NCBI RefSeq assembly: GCF_001468485.1
Contig: NZ_LODI01000003.1
Coordinates: forward strand, 63,925 to 127,924
Source: Pseudoalteromonas sp. H71
Lineage (GTDB): Bacteria > Pseudomonadota > Gammaproteobacteria > Enterobacterales > Alteromonadaceae
DNA: 64,000 bases
Direction of reading: 5' to 3'
Of this stretch, positions 19,682-28,317 are shown piece by piece (position 1 is the first letter of the stretch; each line of letters begins with the position of its first letter). The notes beneath the pieces were generated by a model. It searched no databases, was not told where the DNA came from, and worked only from the letters and a program-made list of their open reading frames with translations. The translations under genes were made by a program, and so were the position numbers.

Positions 19682-19978
19682 CTAACTATTTATCTCGATT
19701 GTTAAATAATGGCTTAAGCCAAGCTGATTAATGGTATGTGCTAATGCTGCACTGCTACCTACCCATATAATTTTATGCTGTATAGTAAGTAAGTGTTTTT
19801 GAAGCGCACATAACAGCTGAATAGATGCAGTATCTGCAGACACGACATCGCTAATATCAAGACTGATGTCGTCGTTGCTATTGAGTTCTTGTAGTAAGTC
19901 TTGGTGGAGCGTTTCAACTCGGGTAATCACAAGTTCGCTTGGAAGTTTTAACATGTAAAATTGTGTAATCCCTTTCAT
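19682..19978 (-). CDS. STAS domain protein of the chemotaxis operon
   Basis: A 98-residue single STAS (anti-sigma antagonist-like) domain: LPSELVITRVETLHQDLLQEL, then LDISDVVSADTASIQLLCALQ, where the Ser/Thr loop of phosphorylatable STAS proteins would be. Small STAS proteins are commonly the first gene of accessory chemotaxis operons in Vibrio and Shewanella; their role is unknown. The start is uncertain: ATG at 19978 (used) or an in-frame ATG 8 codons in. Neither has a strong ribosome binding site. It appears to be the first gene of the eight-gene operon. Confidence 0.85.
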   Translation of the reverse strand: MKGITQFYMLKLPSELVITRVETLHQDLLQELNSNDDISLDISDVVSADTASIQLLCALQKHLLTIQHKIIWVGSSAALAHTINQLGLSHYLTIEINS

Positions 19979-20075
19979 TTCAATTCATAACAAAAGCTTA
20001 GCTCTAGTTGTTAAAATTGCCATAAAAGGGTCAAAAAAAATTTTAATAAATTTATAAACAGGAATGAAAAAAACA

Positions 20076-20103
20076 AAAAAGGGAGCCTAAAGCCCCCTTA
20101 AAA
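20076..20103 (-). terminator. Terminator of the cytochrome oxidase operon
   Basis: On the minus strand GGGGGC / GCTCCC (one G-U pair) with loop TTTAG is followed by TTTTTTG. It lies 27 bases after the sco stop codon. Confidence 0.75.
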
Positions 20104-20129
20104 TACGTGAAAAATTAAAAAGTCAGTTT

Positions 20130-20741
20130 TTAGTAGTAGTTTGCAATAACTTTAAACTCTTGCGTTAATTGAGTTGAATTAATAAGCGGTACACTACCTT
20201 GCTTAAACTCAGGTTTAAAAATAGCTCTTAGCGCTCCAGTATCATCAACCAACGCAACTGATGCACTATGATCAACCGCATAATCAGCTTTTGTTGTATC
20301 ACTAATTGCGTAAATTAAGCCAAGCTCTCTTACTACTGGAAAAAGATCTTTGTGCTGCCCAGAAACAGCCAAAAAATTTGGGTTAAAGTAATCTATATAT
20401 TGTTTTCGCTTTTCTGCTGTATCTCTATTTGGATCGACCGATACAAACCATATTTGCAACGGGTAATCAGCTTCCAGCTCTTTATAAACAGCGTTTAACT
20501 TAGCCAACGTTAACGGGCAAATATCGGGACAACTTGTGTACCCTAAAAACACTAAATTCCATTGCCCCTTAAATTGCGCTTTTGTCACCGGTTCGTCGAG
20601 CTGATTTTTTAACGTAAAATCCGAAAGTGATTTAGCGTTTTCATAAACAAGTGCATTTAAATTTTGAGGATCGTTTTCACTTGAGCATGCTGATAAAAAT
20701 AAACTTAAAATAACAATTACTAAAAGCCAGAGTCGCTTCAT
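20130..20741 (-). CDS. SCO1/SenC/PrrC family copper chaperone lipoprotein
   Basis: SCO proteins deliver copper to the CuA site of oxidase subunit II in the periplasm. The 203-residue protein has a lipoprotein signal (LFLSAC, lipidated C19). The thioredoxin-like domain has the copper ligands C71 and C75 in TSCPDICPLTL and the distal His in YAVDHSAS. The ATG was chosen because it overlaps the cyoE stop as ATGA, implying translational coupling; an upstream ATG would add four residues. It is the last gene of the oxidase operon. Confidence 0.94.
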   Translation of the reverse strand: MKRLWLLVIVILSLFLSACSSENDPQNLNALVYENAKSLSDFTLKNQLDEPVTKAQFKGQWNLVFLGYTSCPDICPLTLAKLNAVYKELEADYPLQIWFVSVDPNRDTAEKRKQYIDYFNPNFLAVSGQHKDLFPVVRELGLIYAISDTTKADYAVDHSASVALVDDTGALRAIFKPEFKQGSVPLINSTQLTQEFKVIANYY

Positions 20742-21667
20742 AAAGGGAACCATTTATCTATAAATAAGATCACGAAGAGTACCATTAAATGCACTATCGA
20801 AAAACGAAATAAATCCATAGCCTTGTCGTTATTAGCTGCAAATTTTAACTTAATGGCTTTATACATAAACACACTATTAAGCACACAAGCACCGACTAAG
20901 TAAATACCTCCTGACATACCAATTAAGTATGGCATCACACACACTAAAGCGAGTAAAACTGAGTATGCAACCACACATGTTTTACAAAAGTCGATACCAT
21001 GTGTTACCGGCAACATTGGAATTTTTGCACGCTCGTAATCACTTTTTCGAGCAATAGCTAAAGCCCAAAAATGGGGGGGGGTCCAGGTAAATATAATCAT
21101 AACCAGCAACCATGGCGCTGCTGCCATTTGATTTGTTTCAGATACCCAACCAAGCAATGGCGGCATCGCTCCAGCAAGTCCGCCTATTACAATATTTTGA
21201 GGTGTCGCGCGTTTTAAAAATGACGTATAAATAAAGGCATAACCCACTAATGCAAATAACGTTAATATTGCTGTAAGCGTATTAGCCCACACCGTAAGCA
21301 TGATAAAACCAGTAACCCCAATACTTGCCGCAAACGTTAATGCATGTGTTTTACTTAAACGCCCTTTAGCAACAGGCCGATGACGCGTTCTTGCCATTTT
21401 AGAGTCTATTTCGCTATCCACTACATGATTAATAACGGCGGCCGCAGCAGATAACAGGCCTATTCCTAATAAGCTAATAACTTGAACGCCTATTCCACGC
21501 CCAACATCAGGGGCTAATGCTAATCCAACCCAGGCTGTTAAAACCAACATAGCCACTACTTTAAATTTACTAATGGCTAAGTAATCTTGTAATAAGTCGT
21601 AAGCACGCACACTAAGTGATTGAGTATGAACAGGCTGTATTGTTTTTTTGTTTATTGTTAGTGCCAT
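20738..21667 (-). CDS. cyoE: Protoheme IX farnesyltransferase (heme O synthase)
   Basis: This inner-membrane enzyme adds a farnesyl group to heme B to make heme O, the precursor of heme A. The 309-residue protein has the UbiA-type prenyltransferase signature NHVVDSEIDSKMARTRHRP near residue 80 and the conserved TWTPPHFWALAI segment, with about eight or nine helices. It works directly before CtaA in the pathway and lies between ctaA and sco. A run of nine C bases on the coding strand (21073-21081) encodes the TPP part of the TPPHFW motif. Confidence 0.96.
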   Translation of the reverse strand: MALTINKKTIQPVHTQSLSVRAYDLLQDYLAISKFKVVAMLVLTAWVGLALAPDVGRGIGVQVISLLGIGLLSAAAAVINHVVDSEIDSKMARTRHRPVAKGRLSKTHALTFAASIGVTGFIMLTVWANTLTAILTLFALVGYAFIYTSFLKRATPQNIVIGGLAGAMPPLLGWVSETNQMAAAPWLLVMIIFTWTPPHFWALAIARKSDYERAKIPMLPVTHGIDFCKTCVVAYSVLLALVCVMPYLIGMSGGIYLVGACVLNSVFMYKAIKLKFAANNDKAMDLFRFSIVHLMVLFVILFIDKWFPL

Positions 21668-21679
21668 TATATTTCTCCT

Positions 21680-22669
21680 TTATGTGCTTGATTTTAGGTA
21701 ATAACACAACCTAACCATACTTAATAACAGTATGGCAGCCATTAAGTTATGCGCCAGTGCAATCCCCAACGGAAAGTGCCAATGTACCAAAATAAGCCCT
21801 AAGCTAATTTGGCAAAATAAAGTGACCAATACCGCTATTACGCAGCTTTTAATTTTTTGAGAATAAGCGTGGCTGTAAATTTTCCACATAACAAGCGCCA
21901 ATACGATGCAGGTCACTAATGCCCAAATGCGGTGTAATAAATGGATAGACATTCTTGCTTGCTGTGACAGCACACCAAACTCGTAGTTGCTATGCTCAAG
22001 CGGTAATTGAAAAACACTACTCAACGAAAAAGGCTGAGCGTAATCACATAAAGGTAAACCATTACAGTGTGGTGCTGCGTAATTTGCCGCAAGCCAGCCG
22101 CCAAGCGCTATTTGTAAAATCAGCACAAAAAGCGCAATCAAACTCAATCCGAAGTGCTGCTTAGCGCCCTCATCTCCGCCCATAATAGGTTTTGCTGTTA
22201 ACCTTAAATACAGCAAAGTAATCAGCGATAAGATACTAAAGCCACCTAGCAAATGCCCCATTACAATAAGTGGCTGCAGATTCATAGTGACAGTCCACAT
22301 CCCTAATGCAGCCTGAAACACAACAAGCAATAACAACAAAGATGTTAGCTTTAATGGGGTAGTTGGAAATTGACGCTTTAAAAAAGCAACAATAAACAAC
22401 GCTAGAATCATCAGCCCTAAGGTGCCAGCAAAATACCTATGAATCATTTCTTTCCAGGCTTTCGCTTTTTCAAACACCATGTCAGGGTAACTTTGTGTCG
22501 CTAAAGCAATATCAGCTTCGTGTTTAGGAACCGTTAAAAAACCGTAACACCCCGGCCAATCTGGACAACCCAGTCCGGCATCACTCAAACGAGTGTAAGC
22601 ACCCAGAGCAACAACCACTAAAGCAAAAAGTCCGGTTAATAAAACCCAATTTTTATAATTTTTATACAT
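21680..22669 (-). CDS. ctaA: Heme A synthase (COX15/CtaA)
   Basis: CtaA oxidises the C8 methyl of heme O to the formyl group of heme A. The 329-residue protein has eight predicted membrane helices in two repeats. Motifs include YTRLSDAGLGCPDWPGCYG near residue 25, EMIHRYFAGTLG, MGHLLGGFSILS and HLLHRIWALV, with histidines as heme ligands. The paired cysteines CNGLPLCD are also seen. It is 12 bases upstream of cyoE in the oxidase operon. Confidence 0.95.
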   Translation of the reverse strand: MYKNYKNWVLLTGLFALVVVALGAYTRLSDAGLGCPDWPGCYGFLTVPKHEADIALATQSYPDMVFEKAKAWKEMIHRYFAGTLGLMILALFIVAFLKRQFPTTPLKLTSLLLLLVVFQAALGMWTVTMNLQPLIVMGHLLGGFSILSLITLLYLRLTAKPIMGGDEGAKQHFGLSLIALFVLILQIALGGWLAANYAAPHCNGLPLCDYAQPFSLSSVFQLPLEHSNYEFGVLSQQARMSIHLLHRIWALVTCIVLALVMWKIYSHAYSQKIKSCVIAVLVTLFCQISLGLILVHWHFPLGIALAHNLMAAILLLSMVRLCYYLKSST

Positions 22670-22691
22670 CTTTTACCTCACACTAACCGTG

Positions 22692-23186
22692 TTAGCTTGA
22701 ACGAGAATAGTTAAGTAGTTTTTTTAAATCCTTTAATAACCCCTTTTGAACTAAGCGGTTTTCTTGAGGCTTTACTTTATAAGGGTACTCAAGCACCACA
22801 AGCCCCATATGATCAATTAAATACAAACTAGCTGGCGTTAAATTTGGTTGCTGAGCCATTTTTTTCCATGGTAAATCTGCTTGTGAAGGGCTTCCCATAA
22901 CAGCCATATCAACCTTGCCTTGGTTTTTTCCTAGCGCTATATAAAGATTATTAAGCGCCTCAAGCTGCTCGCTACATGACGCGCTGCACTCACTCGAATA
23001 ATTAAGCGCTATAGTCCATTGTTTAGGGTTATCGTTTTGCCAATTTTTTAGCTTTATTTCTTCATTTAGAAATTCACCATGATTTGTAACCGCACTGGGT
23101 AACCAATCAAATTTGAGCGCGCTATAAGCTAAAAGCAAAGGAATAGCACAACAGGTTACAAACAATAAAAGGGGTTTATTTTTCAT
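22692..23186 (-). CDS. Membrane-anchored thioredoxin-like protein of the oxidase operon
   Basis: This 164-residue protein has one N-terminal membrane anchor (MKNKPLLLFVTCCAIPLLLA) and a periplasmic part that looks like a shortened SCO/thioredoxin fold. Two cysteines are in SSECSASCSEQL (CxxxC), and a segment typical of the fold end is LIDHMGLVVLEYPY. It is a regular member of oxidase operons in Shewanella and related genera, without a proven role; a part in copper or CuA assembly is likely from motif and position. The ATG has AGGAAAA upstream. It overlaps the surf1 end by 11 bases. Confidence 0.75.
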   Translation of the reverse strand: MKNKPLLLFVTCCAIPLLLAYSALKFDWLPSAVTNHGEFLNEEIKLKNWQNDNPKQWTIALNYSSECSASCSEQLEALNNLYIALGKNQGKVDMAVMGSPSQADLPWKKMAQQPNLTPASLYLIDHMGLVVLEYPYKVKPQENRLVQKGLLKDLKKLLNYSRSS

Positions 23187-23916
23187 TTTTTTTCCTTTTT
23201 TTACTCGCAAAAATGGCAACAACAACACATGAAAACGCGATTAAAAACCACTGTAAGGCATAGGCATTATGTTTTTGTGGGCTCATTACAACCGCTTTGT
23301 AATGCGGTATCGCCATTTCATCACCTTCACCTTGGCGGTAAGCCATAAAGTTAACTAATGGGATGTTTGTTTGCGATTTTATAAAACTTAAGTCGATTGA
23401 TTGAATGCGTTTGGGCAGATCACCACTCGCGGTTTTATCTTCTAGAGTAAAACTACTGAGGTTATTCTCTTTAATTTGTGCTTTGACCGTAAACTCACCT
23501 TGGGGCAAAACCACTTTGGGTAAAAAATCACGTGATACTGGGGCTCTGACCCAGCCTAAATTAACCAATACTGCACGCGTATCATTATTTGGTTTTAACA
23601 GAGCTAGTAAGTCGTAACCCACTTGCCCGTTATATACTTGATTATCTAACAACCAGTAATGTTCGCTTAAAAATGTCCCTTTAAGCTCAACTAATACGCC
23701 GGTTTTATTCCATTGTTTTGGTAACTCAAGCAACTGCGACCAATTCATAACACCATGAGTTTGTATTTGAGCAATGGCAGTAAGCTGTTGCTGTTTTTTT
23801 TCACCTCGTTCTAATTGCCAAAAGCCTAGGTGCACACATACAAGCACAACAACCACAACCATACAAATTGTGATTATTGAACTAAGCTTTTGTTTGTGCC
23901 TTAAAACTACTTGCAT
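23176..23916 (-). CDS. SURF1 family cytochrome oxidase assembly protein
   Basis: SURF1 helps insert heme A into oxidase subunit I. The 246-residue protein shows the family plan: an N-terminal helix (about 15-35), a periplasmic domain with LGFWQLERGEKKQ and GQVGYDLLALL, NLGWVRAP, and a C-terminal helix (LQWFLIAFSCVVVAIF) with a basic tail. It is divergent from the DUF2909 gene, with 14 bases between the start codons. A promoter for the downstream assembly genes may lie in this gap or in coxC. Confidence 0.94.
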   Translation of the reverse strand: MQVVLRHKQKLSSIITICMVVVVVLVCVHLGFWQLERGEKKQQQLTAIAQIQTHGVMNWSQLLELPKQWNKTGVLVELKGTFLSEHYWLLDNQVYNGQVGYDLLALLKPNNDTRAVLVNLGWVRAPVSRDFLPKVVLPQGEFTVKAQIKENNLSSFTLEDKTASGDLPKRIQSIDLSFIKSQTNIPLVNFMAYRQGEGDEMAIPHYKAVVMSPQKHNAYALQWFLIAFSCVVVAIFASKKRKKNEK

Positions 23917-23930
23917 AAAGGGTCAACTCA

Positions 23931-24242
23931 GTGATTATTAAAATTATTATTGTACTGTTGTTAATGTTTATACTTTTTAACTTATTTAGAGCGTTATTTA
24001 TTATGGTGTCAGGGAAAACAAACGGACGACCTATGTCTCATTTTTTAGGTCGCCGAGTGTTGTTTTCGGTTATTGTATTAGTGGTTGCAATTGCAGCAGT
24101 TAAGCTCGGTTTTATAAAGGCAAACAGTTCGCCCATAAACGTTACAGCACATATACAAATACAAATAAACACAGCCATACCACATCAACAAAATGCCAAT
24201 ACCAAGCAGCAGCTTGAAAGGCAAAGTGCTTTTCTTTTGTGA
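23931..24242 (+). CDS. DUF2909-like twin-helix membrane protein overlapping coxC
   Basis: A small membrane protein inside the oxidase gene cluster but on the opposite strand. The first 65 residues have two helices (3-22 and 45-62) around SGKTNGRPMSHFLGRR, the DUF2909 pattern found beside coxC/surf1 in many gammaproteobacteria. The start is GTG with AAAGGG nine bases upstream. The frame stays open past the usual end and runs 101 bases antisense into coxC, giving a polar Gln/Asn-rich tail (103 residues in total). Role unknown. Confidence 0.75.
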   Translation: MIIKIIIVLLLMFILFNLFRALFIMVSGKTNGRPMSHFLGRRVLFSVIVLVVAIAAVKLGFIKANSSPINVTAHIQIQINTAIPHQQNANTKQQLERQSAFLL

Positions 24243-25017
24243 AATGCCCTTTTAATATTCGTATTAAAATAACAAATAAAAGTACGGCTCCAAGCGTGAC
24301 ATGCATGCCATGAAAACCAGTAAGCAAAAAGAATGTGTTCCCGTAAACACCGGCATCTAATGTTAAGTTTAGGTCGTTATATGCATGAACATATTCTTCT
24401 ACTTGTAATGCTAAAAAGCACACGCCTAATAGCACCGTAAGCCCTAAAAATACTTTAAGTGGTTTGCGTTTATTGTTTTCCATTGCTACATGAGCAAAAT
24501 GCAAAGTAACTGATGACGCGATTAAAATTAACGTATTAATTAGTGGTAGCCCTTGCCAACCCATAGCTTGCGTTGTGTCTCCCGAAGGTGTAACAACTAA
24601 AGGCCACATAGCTTCAAAAGTAGGCCACAAAACCTCATTGGTCATAGCATTGTTACCCGCGCCACCTAACCAAGGCACCGAAATCATACGCGCGTAAAAT
24701 AACGCACCAAAAAAGGCCATAAAAAACATAACCTCAGAAAAAATAAACCAACTCATGCCTTGTCGAAAAGAGCGATCCATTTGCGCAGAGTACAACCCCT
24801 GATCTGACTCATGTATAACGTTTCTAAACCAGCTAAATAACATATACAGAAGAACGGCTATACCGGCATAAAGCAAATAAACACCGCTACCCCCTTCCTT
24901 TCCAACCTCCATAACAGTTAAGCCTGCGCCTACGGCGATAAAAAATAATGCAACCGCCCCTACAATAGGCCACGGACTTTGCTCTGGTACGTAATAATGC
25001 TCATATTCTTGATTCAT
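24142..25017 (-). CDS. coxC: Cytochrome c oxidase subunit III
   Basis: Subunit III of the heme-copper oxidase, an inner-membrane protein that stabilises subunit I and proton uptake. At 291 residues it has seven helices, with SWFIFSEVMFFMAFFGALFYAR near residue 90 (the conserved Glu of helix III), HVTLGAVLLF and the C-terminal AAAWYWHFVDVVWLCLF. The chosen ATG has AGGAG seven bases upstream and drops seven residues from the longest frame. It follows ctaG after 35 bases. Its 3' end overlaps the opposite DUF2909 gene. Confidence 0.96.
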   Translation of the reverse strand: MNQEYEHYYVPEQSPWPIVGAVALFFIAVGAGLTVMEVGKEGGSGVYLLYAGIAVLLYMLFSWFRNVIHESDQGLYSAQMDRSFRQGMSWFIFSEVMFFMAFFGALFYARMISVPWLGGAGNNAMTNEVLWPTFEAMWPLVVTPSGDTTQAMGWQGLPLINTLILIASSVTLHFAHVAMENNKRKPLKVFLGLTVLLGVCFLALQVEEYVHAYNDLNLTLDAGVYGNTFFLLTGFHGMHVTLGAVLLFVILIRILKGHFTKEKHFAFQAAAWYWHFVDVVWLCLFVFVYVL

Positions 25018-25052
25018 TTTACTTGCTCCTAGTTTCACACTAGTATTAAACG

Positions 25053-25583
25053 CTAGTTATTACTGGCTACTAGCTGTTCACTAATATCAAATACGGTATA
25101 AGATAAAGTTAGCTCTTCAACATCACTTGGAAGCGCTGTATCAACATAAAAAAGCAATTTAAATTCGAGCTCTTCTCCCGCTTTTAGGGGTTGTTGATCA
25201 AAGCAAAAACAGGCCATTTTGTGTAAATATTTTGCTGCTTTCCCAGGTGAAACAGACGGCACAGCCTGCATAACTTTATCGAGTTCGCTACTATTTTTTG
25301 CGCTAAAAACGACTTCTCGCATTTCTCCGGGTTTTACAACCACACTGTACTCTTTTGATTTCACTTCAAAAGGTGCACCACTTTGCGCATGGGTAGTAAA
25401 ACTCACGCTGACGTCCCTTGTTTGCTGAACCATAGTACTTTGTTGTGCTTGCTCTAACGATGGCTTCCCATTAAGCCCTGTTAAATCACAAAACACGTCG
25501 TATAACGGCACTAAGGCAAACGCAAACGCAAACATACCTATGCTGATAAGTATTAGGCGCTTAAGAAGTGGTGCATGTGTCAT
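25053..25583 (-). CDS. ctaG: Cytochrome c oxidase assembly protein CtaG/Cox11
   Basis: Cox11 delivers copper to the CuB centre of subunit I. The 176-residue protein has one N-terminal helix (about 10-30, LVPLYDVFCDLTGLNGK) and a periplasmic immunoglobulin-like domain with the copper-binding motif HKMACFCFDQQPL. Its start overlaps the coxA stop by one base (TAATG), so it is coupled to coxA. Length is typical. Confidence 0.95.
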   Translation of the reverse strand: MTHAPLLKRLILISIGMFAFAFALVPLYDVFCDLTGLNGKPSLEQAQQSTMVQQTRDVSVSFTTHAQSGAPFEVKSKEYSVVVKPGEMREVVFSAKNSSELDKVMQAVPSVSPGKAAKYLHKMACFCFDQQPLKAGEELEFKLLFYVDTALPSDVEELTLSYTVFDISEQLVASNN

Positions 25584-27175
25584 TACTTAATTTCCGGTGG
25601 TGTTGAAAATGTGTGGTATGGCGCTGGCGAATCAACTTCCCACTCCAGCCCTTCTGCACCATCCCAAACTTTAGCAGGGACTTTTTCGCCACCTCTGGCA
25701 CATTTAAAAACAACCACCACAAACAACAGTTGAGATAAACCAAATGCAAAGCCACCAATACTTATAATTGCGTTGAAGTCTGCAAATTGCAGTGCATAGT
25801 CCGGAATACGACGAGGCATACCAGCTAATCCCACAAAATGCATTGGGAAAAACAGCACATTTACACTGACTAACGACAACCAAAAGTGCCATTTAGCCAA
25901 CGTGATATTAAACATATTGCCGGTCCATTTGGGCAGCCAGTAATAAGCACCGGCCATGATTGAAAATACCGCACCGGTCACTAATACATAGTGAAAATGA
26001 GCCACTACAAAATAAGTATCGTGGTATTGAAAGTCGGCGGGGGTAATAGCAAGCATCAACCCTGAAAAACCACCTAATGTAAACAACACTATAAAGGCAA
26101 TACTGAACATCATAGGCACTTCAAAGCTAATCGAACCGCGCCACATGGTGGCTACCCAATTAAATACTTTAACGCCAGTGGGTACCGATATCAGCATTGT
26201 TGAATACATAAAAAATAGCTCTGCAGCTACCGGCATACCGGTGGTGAACATGTGATGCGCCCACACAATAAAGCTCAGCAATGCTATAGATGACGTGGCA
26301 TAAACCATTGATGCATAACCAAATAGCTTTTTACGCGAGAAAGTAGGCACTATGGTTGAAATAATACCGAAGGCAGGCAAAATCATGATGTAAACTTCAG
26401 GGTGACCAAAAAACCAAAATATATGCTGAAACATCACCGGATCGCCACCGCCGGCAGCATCAAAAAAGCTAGTCGCAAAATATTTATCGGTTAAAACCAT
26501 GGTCACCGCGCCTGCCAAAACAGGCATAACAGCAATGAGCAAAAATGCCGTTATTAGCCATGTCCATACAAACAGAGGGAGTTTCATCCACGTCATACCA
26601 GGAGCGCGTAAGTTAACTATAGTAACCACCACGTTAATAGCCCCCATAATCGAGCTAATGCCCATTATGTGCACAGCAAATACAAATAAGGCAGTATTGT
26701 CATTACTGTATGTGGTTGAAAGCGGAGCATAAAAAGTCCAGCCAAAAGCAGGGCCCCCTCCAGGCATAAATAAAGACGCAAGCAAAATTAAAAATGCGAA
26801 AGGTAAAATCCAAAAACTCCAGTTGTTCATTCTAGGTAATGCCATATCTGGCGCACCTATCATTAACGGTATCATCCAATTGGCTAATCCCGTAAAAGCC
26901 GGCATAACGGCACCAAACACCATTATTAAACCGTGAACTGTGGTCATTTGATTAAAAAAGTGAGGGTCGACTAACTGTAATCCTGGCTGAAATAACTCGG
27001 CCCTGATCACCATAGCCATTGCGCCACCAATTAAAAACATGGTCAGCGAAAATATTAAATATAAGCTACCAATATCTTTATGATTAGTTGTATAAAGCCA
27101 GCGTTTAAAGCCTTTAGCTGGGTGATGAGCATGGTGCGCTTCGTTGGCATTAGGTTGTTCTGCTATGCTACTCAT
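25583..27175 (-). CDS. coxA: Cytochrome c oxidase subunit I
   Basis: The catalytic subunit with heme a and the heme a3/CuB centre. The 530 residues form 12 helices. TTVHGLIMVFGAVMPAF holds the low-spin heme His. FWFFGHPEVYIMILPAFG has the His-Tyr crosslink residues and the Glu of the D channel. WAHHMFTTG has two CuB histidines, and FHYVLVTGAVF holds the heme a and a3 histidines. This is an A-type oxidase by these motifs. It overlaps the coxB stop by one base. Confidence 0.98.
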   Translation of the reverse strand: MSSIAEQPNANEAHHAHHPAKGFKRWLYTTNHKDIGSLYLIFSLTMFLIGGAMAMVIRAELFQPGLQLVDPHFFNQMTTVHGLIMVFGAVMPAFTGLANWMIPLMIGAPDMALPRMNNWSFWILPFAFLILLASLFMPGGGPAFGWTFYAPLSTTYSNDNTALFVFAVHIMGISSIMGAINVVVTIVNLRAPGMTWMKLPLFVWTWLITAFLLIAVMPVLAGAVTMVLTDKYFATSFFDAAGGGDPVMFQHIFWFFGHPEVYIMILPAFGIISTIVPTFSRKKLFGYASMVYATSSIALLSFIVWAHHMFTTGMPVAAELFFMYSTMLISVPTGVKVFNWVATMWRGSISFEVPMMFSIAFIVLFTLGGFSGLMLAITPADFQYHDTYFVVAHFHYVLVTGAVFSIMAGAYYWLPKWTGNMFNITLAKWHFWLSLVSVNVLFFPMHFVGLAGMPRRIPDYALQFADFNAIISIGGFAFGLSQLLFVVVVFKCARGGEKVPAKVWDGAEGLEWEVDSPAPYHTFSTPPEIK

Positions 27176-28317
27176 TAGTTAGCCTCCGCGTCGGCATCAA
27201 GTGCTGCTTGAATCTCACTAGGCTGAATAACATCACCGGTATCGTTACCCCATGCATTGCGCTTGTAAGTAATAACCGCAGCCAATTGTTTTATAGATAA
27301 CTGCTTGGCAAATGATTGCATTGCCGTACCTGGGCTACCATAAATAAGTATGTCTATATGACCTTTTATATCTCCAAGTACAATTGGGCTGCCTTTAAGC
27401 GCCGGAAATACGCCCGGCAATCCCATACCTGTAGGCTGATGACACGCGGCACAACTTGCCATGTATACCTGAGCACCCAGCTCCATTAACTCTTCTTTTG
27501 GTAATGTTTGATCAAGTAAAGCTGCATCAGCTAAAGCAGCTTTTTGTTTAGCTTGTTTAGCGTCGGCAAGCCATACTTTAAAATCAGCTTCAGATTTAGC
27601 CTCAACTACAACAGGCATAAATCCATGATCTTTACCACACAGCTCAGCACACTGGCCTCGGTAAATCCCTTCTTCGTTTATGTTGGTCCATGTTTCGTTA
27701 ATAAAGCCCGGATTTGCGTCTTTTTTAACGGCAAAGTCTGGTACCCACCAAGAGTGAATAACATCATCTGAGGTCATTAAAAAACGAATTTTTTTATTAA
27801 TTGGCAGTACGAGGGGTTTATCTACCTCAAGCAAATAATTTGGGTTTTTATCTGCTAAATTGGTAATTTCATCTTGAGAGGTTGCAAGCATTGAGTAAAA
27901 CTCTACGTCTTCTCCCATGTATTCATAATGCCATTTCCACTGCGAGCCAGTCACTTTAATTGTTAAGTCGGCTTTACTGGCATCTTCCATCGCTATTAAC
28001 GTTTTTGTAGCTGGCACTGCCATCGCAATTAATATAACAAATGGTATAGCAGTCCAAAGAATTTCTACTTTAGTACTTTCGTGGAATTGAGCGGGAACCG
28101 CCCCTTTAGATTTTCGATGATGAATGAGTGCCCAAAGCATGATGGCAAACACTATTATTCCAATTACACAACATATAAAAAATATGGTCATGTGTAATTC
28201 GTAAACATTTTCACTTATATCTGTAACGCCCTTGCGCATATTATATTGGCTGTTGGCCAACGCTAACTGCGGAAAAACACACAATATAAGCCACAAGGTA
28301 CAACTAAGTTTACCCAT
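27175..28317 (-). CDS. coxB: Cytochrome c oxidase subunit II with C-terminal cytochrome c domain
   Basis: Subunit II accepts electrons from cytochrome c through CuA. The 380 residues comprise a signal peptide (cleavage near ALANS), two helices (about 40-62 and 85-105) and a CuA cupredoxin domain with QCAELCGKDHGFMP. The fused C-terminal cytochrome c domain binds heme through C289-x2-C292-H293 (ASCAACHQP). The fusion makes this a caa3-type oxidase. It is the first gene of the operon; AAAGGAG lies nine bases before the ATG. A structured leader region lies upstream. Confidence 0.97.
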   Translation of the reverse strand: MGKLSCTLWLILCVFPQLALANSQYNMRKGVTDISENVYELHMTIFFICCVIGIIVFAIMLWALIHHRKSKGAVPAQFHESTKVEILWTAIPFVILIAMAVPATKTLIAMEDASKADLTIKVTGSQWKWHYEYMGEDVEFYSMLATSQDEITNLADKNPNYLLEVDKPLVLPINKKIRFLMTSDDVIHSWWVPDFAVKKDANPGFINETWTNINEEGIYRGQCAELCGKDHGFMPVVVEAKSEADFKVWLADAKQAKQKAALADAALLDQTLPKEELMELGAQVYMASCAACHQPTGMGLPGVFPALKGSPIVLGDIKGHIDILIYGSPGTAMQSFAKQLSIKQLAAVITYKRNAWGNDTGDVIQPSEIQAALDADAEAN

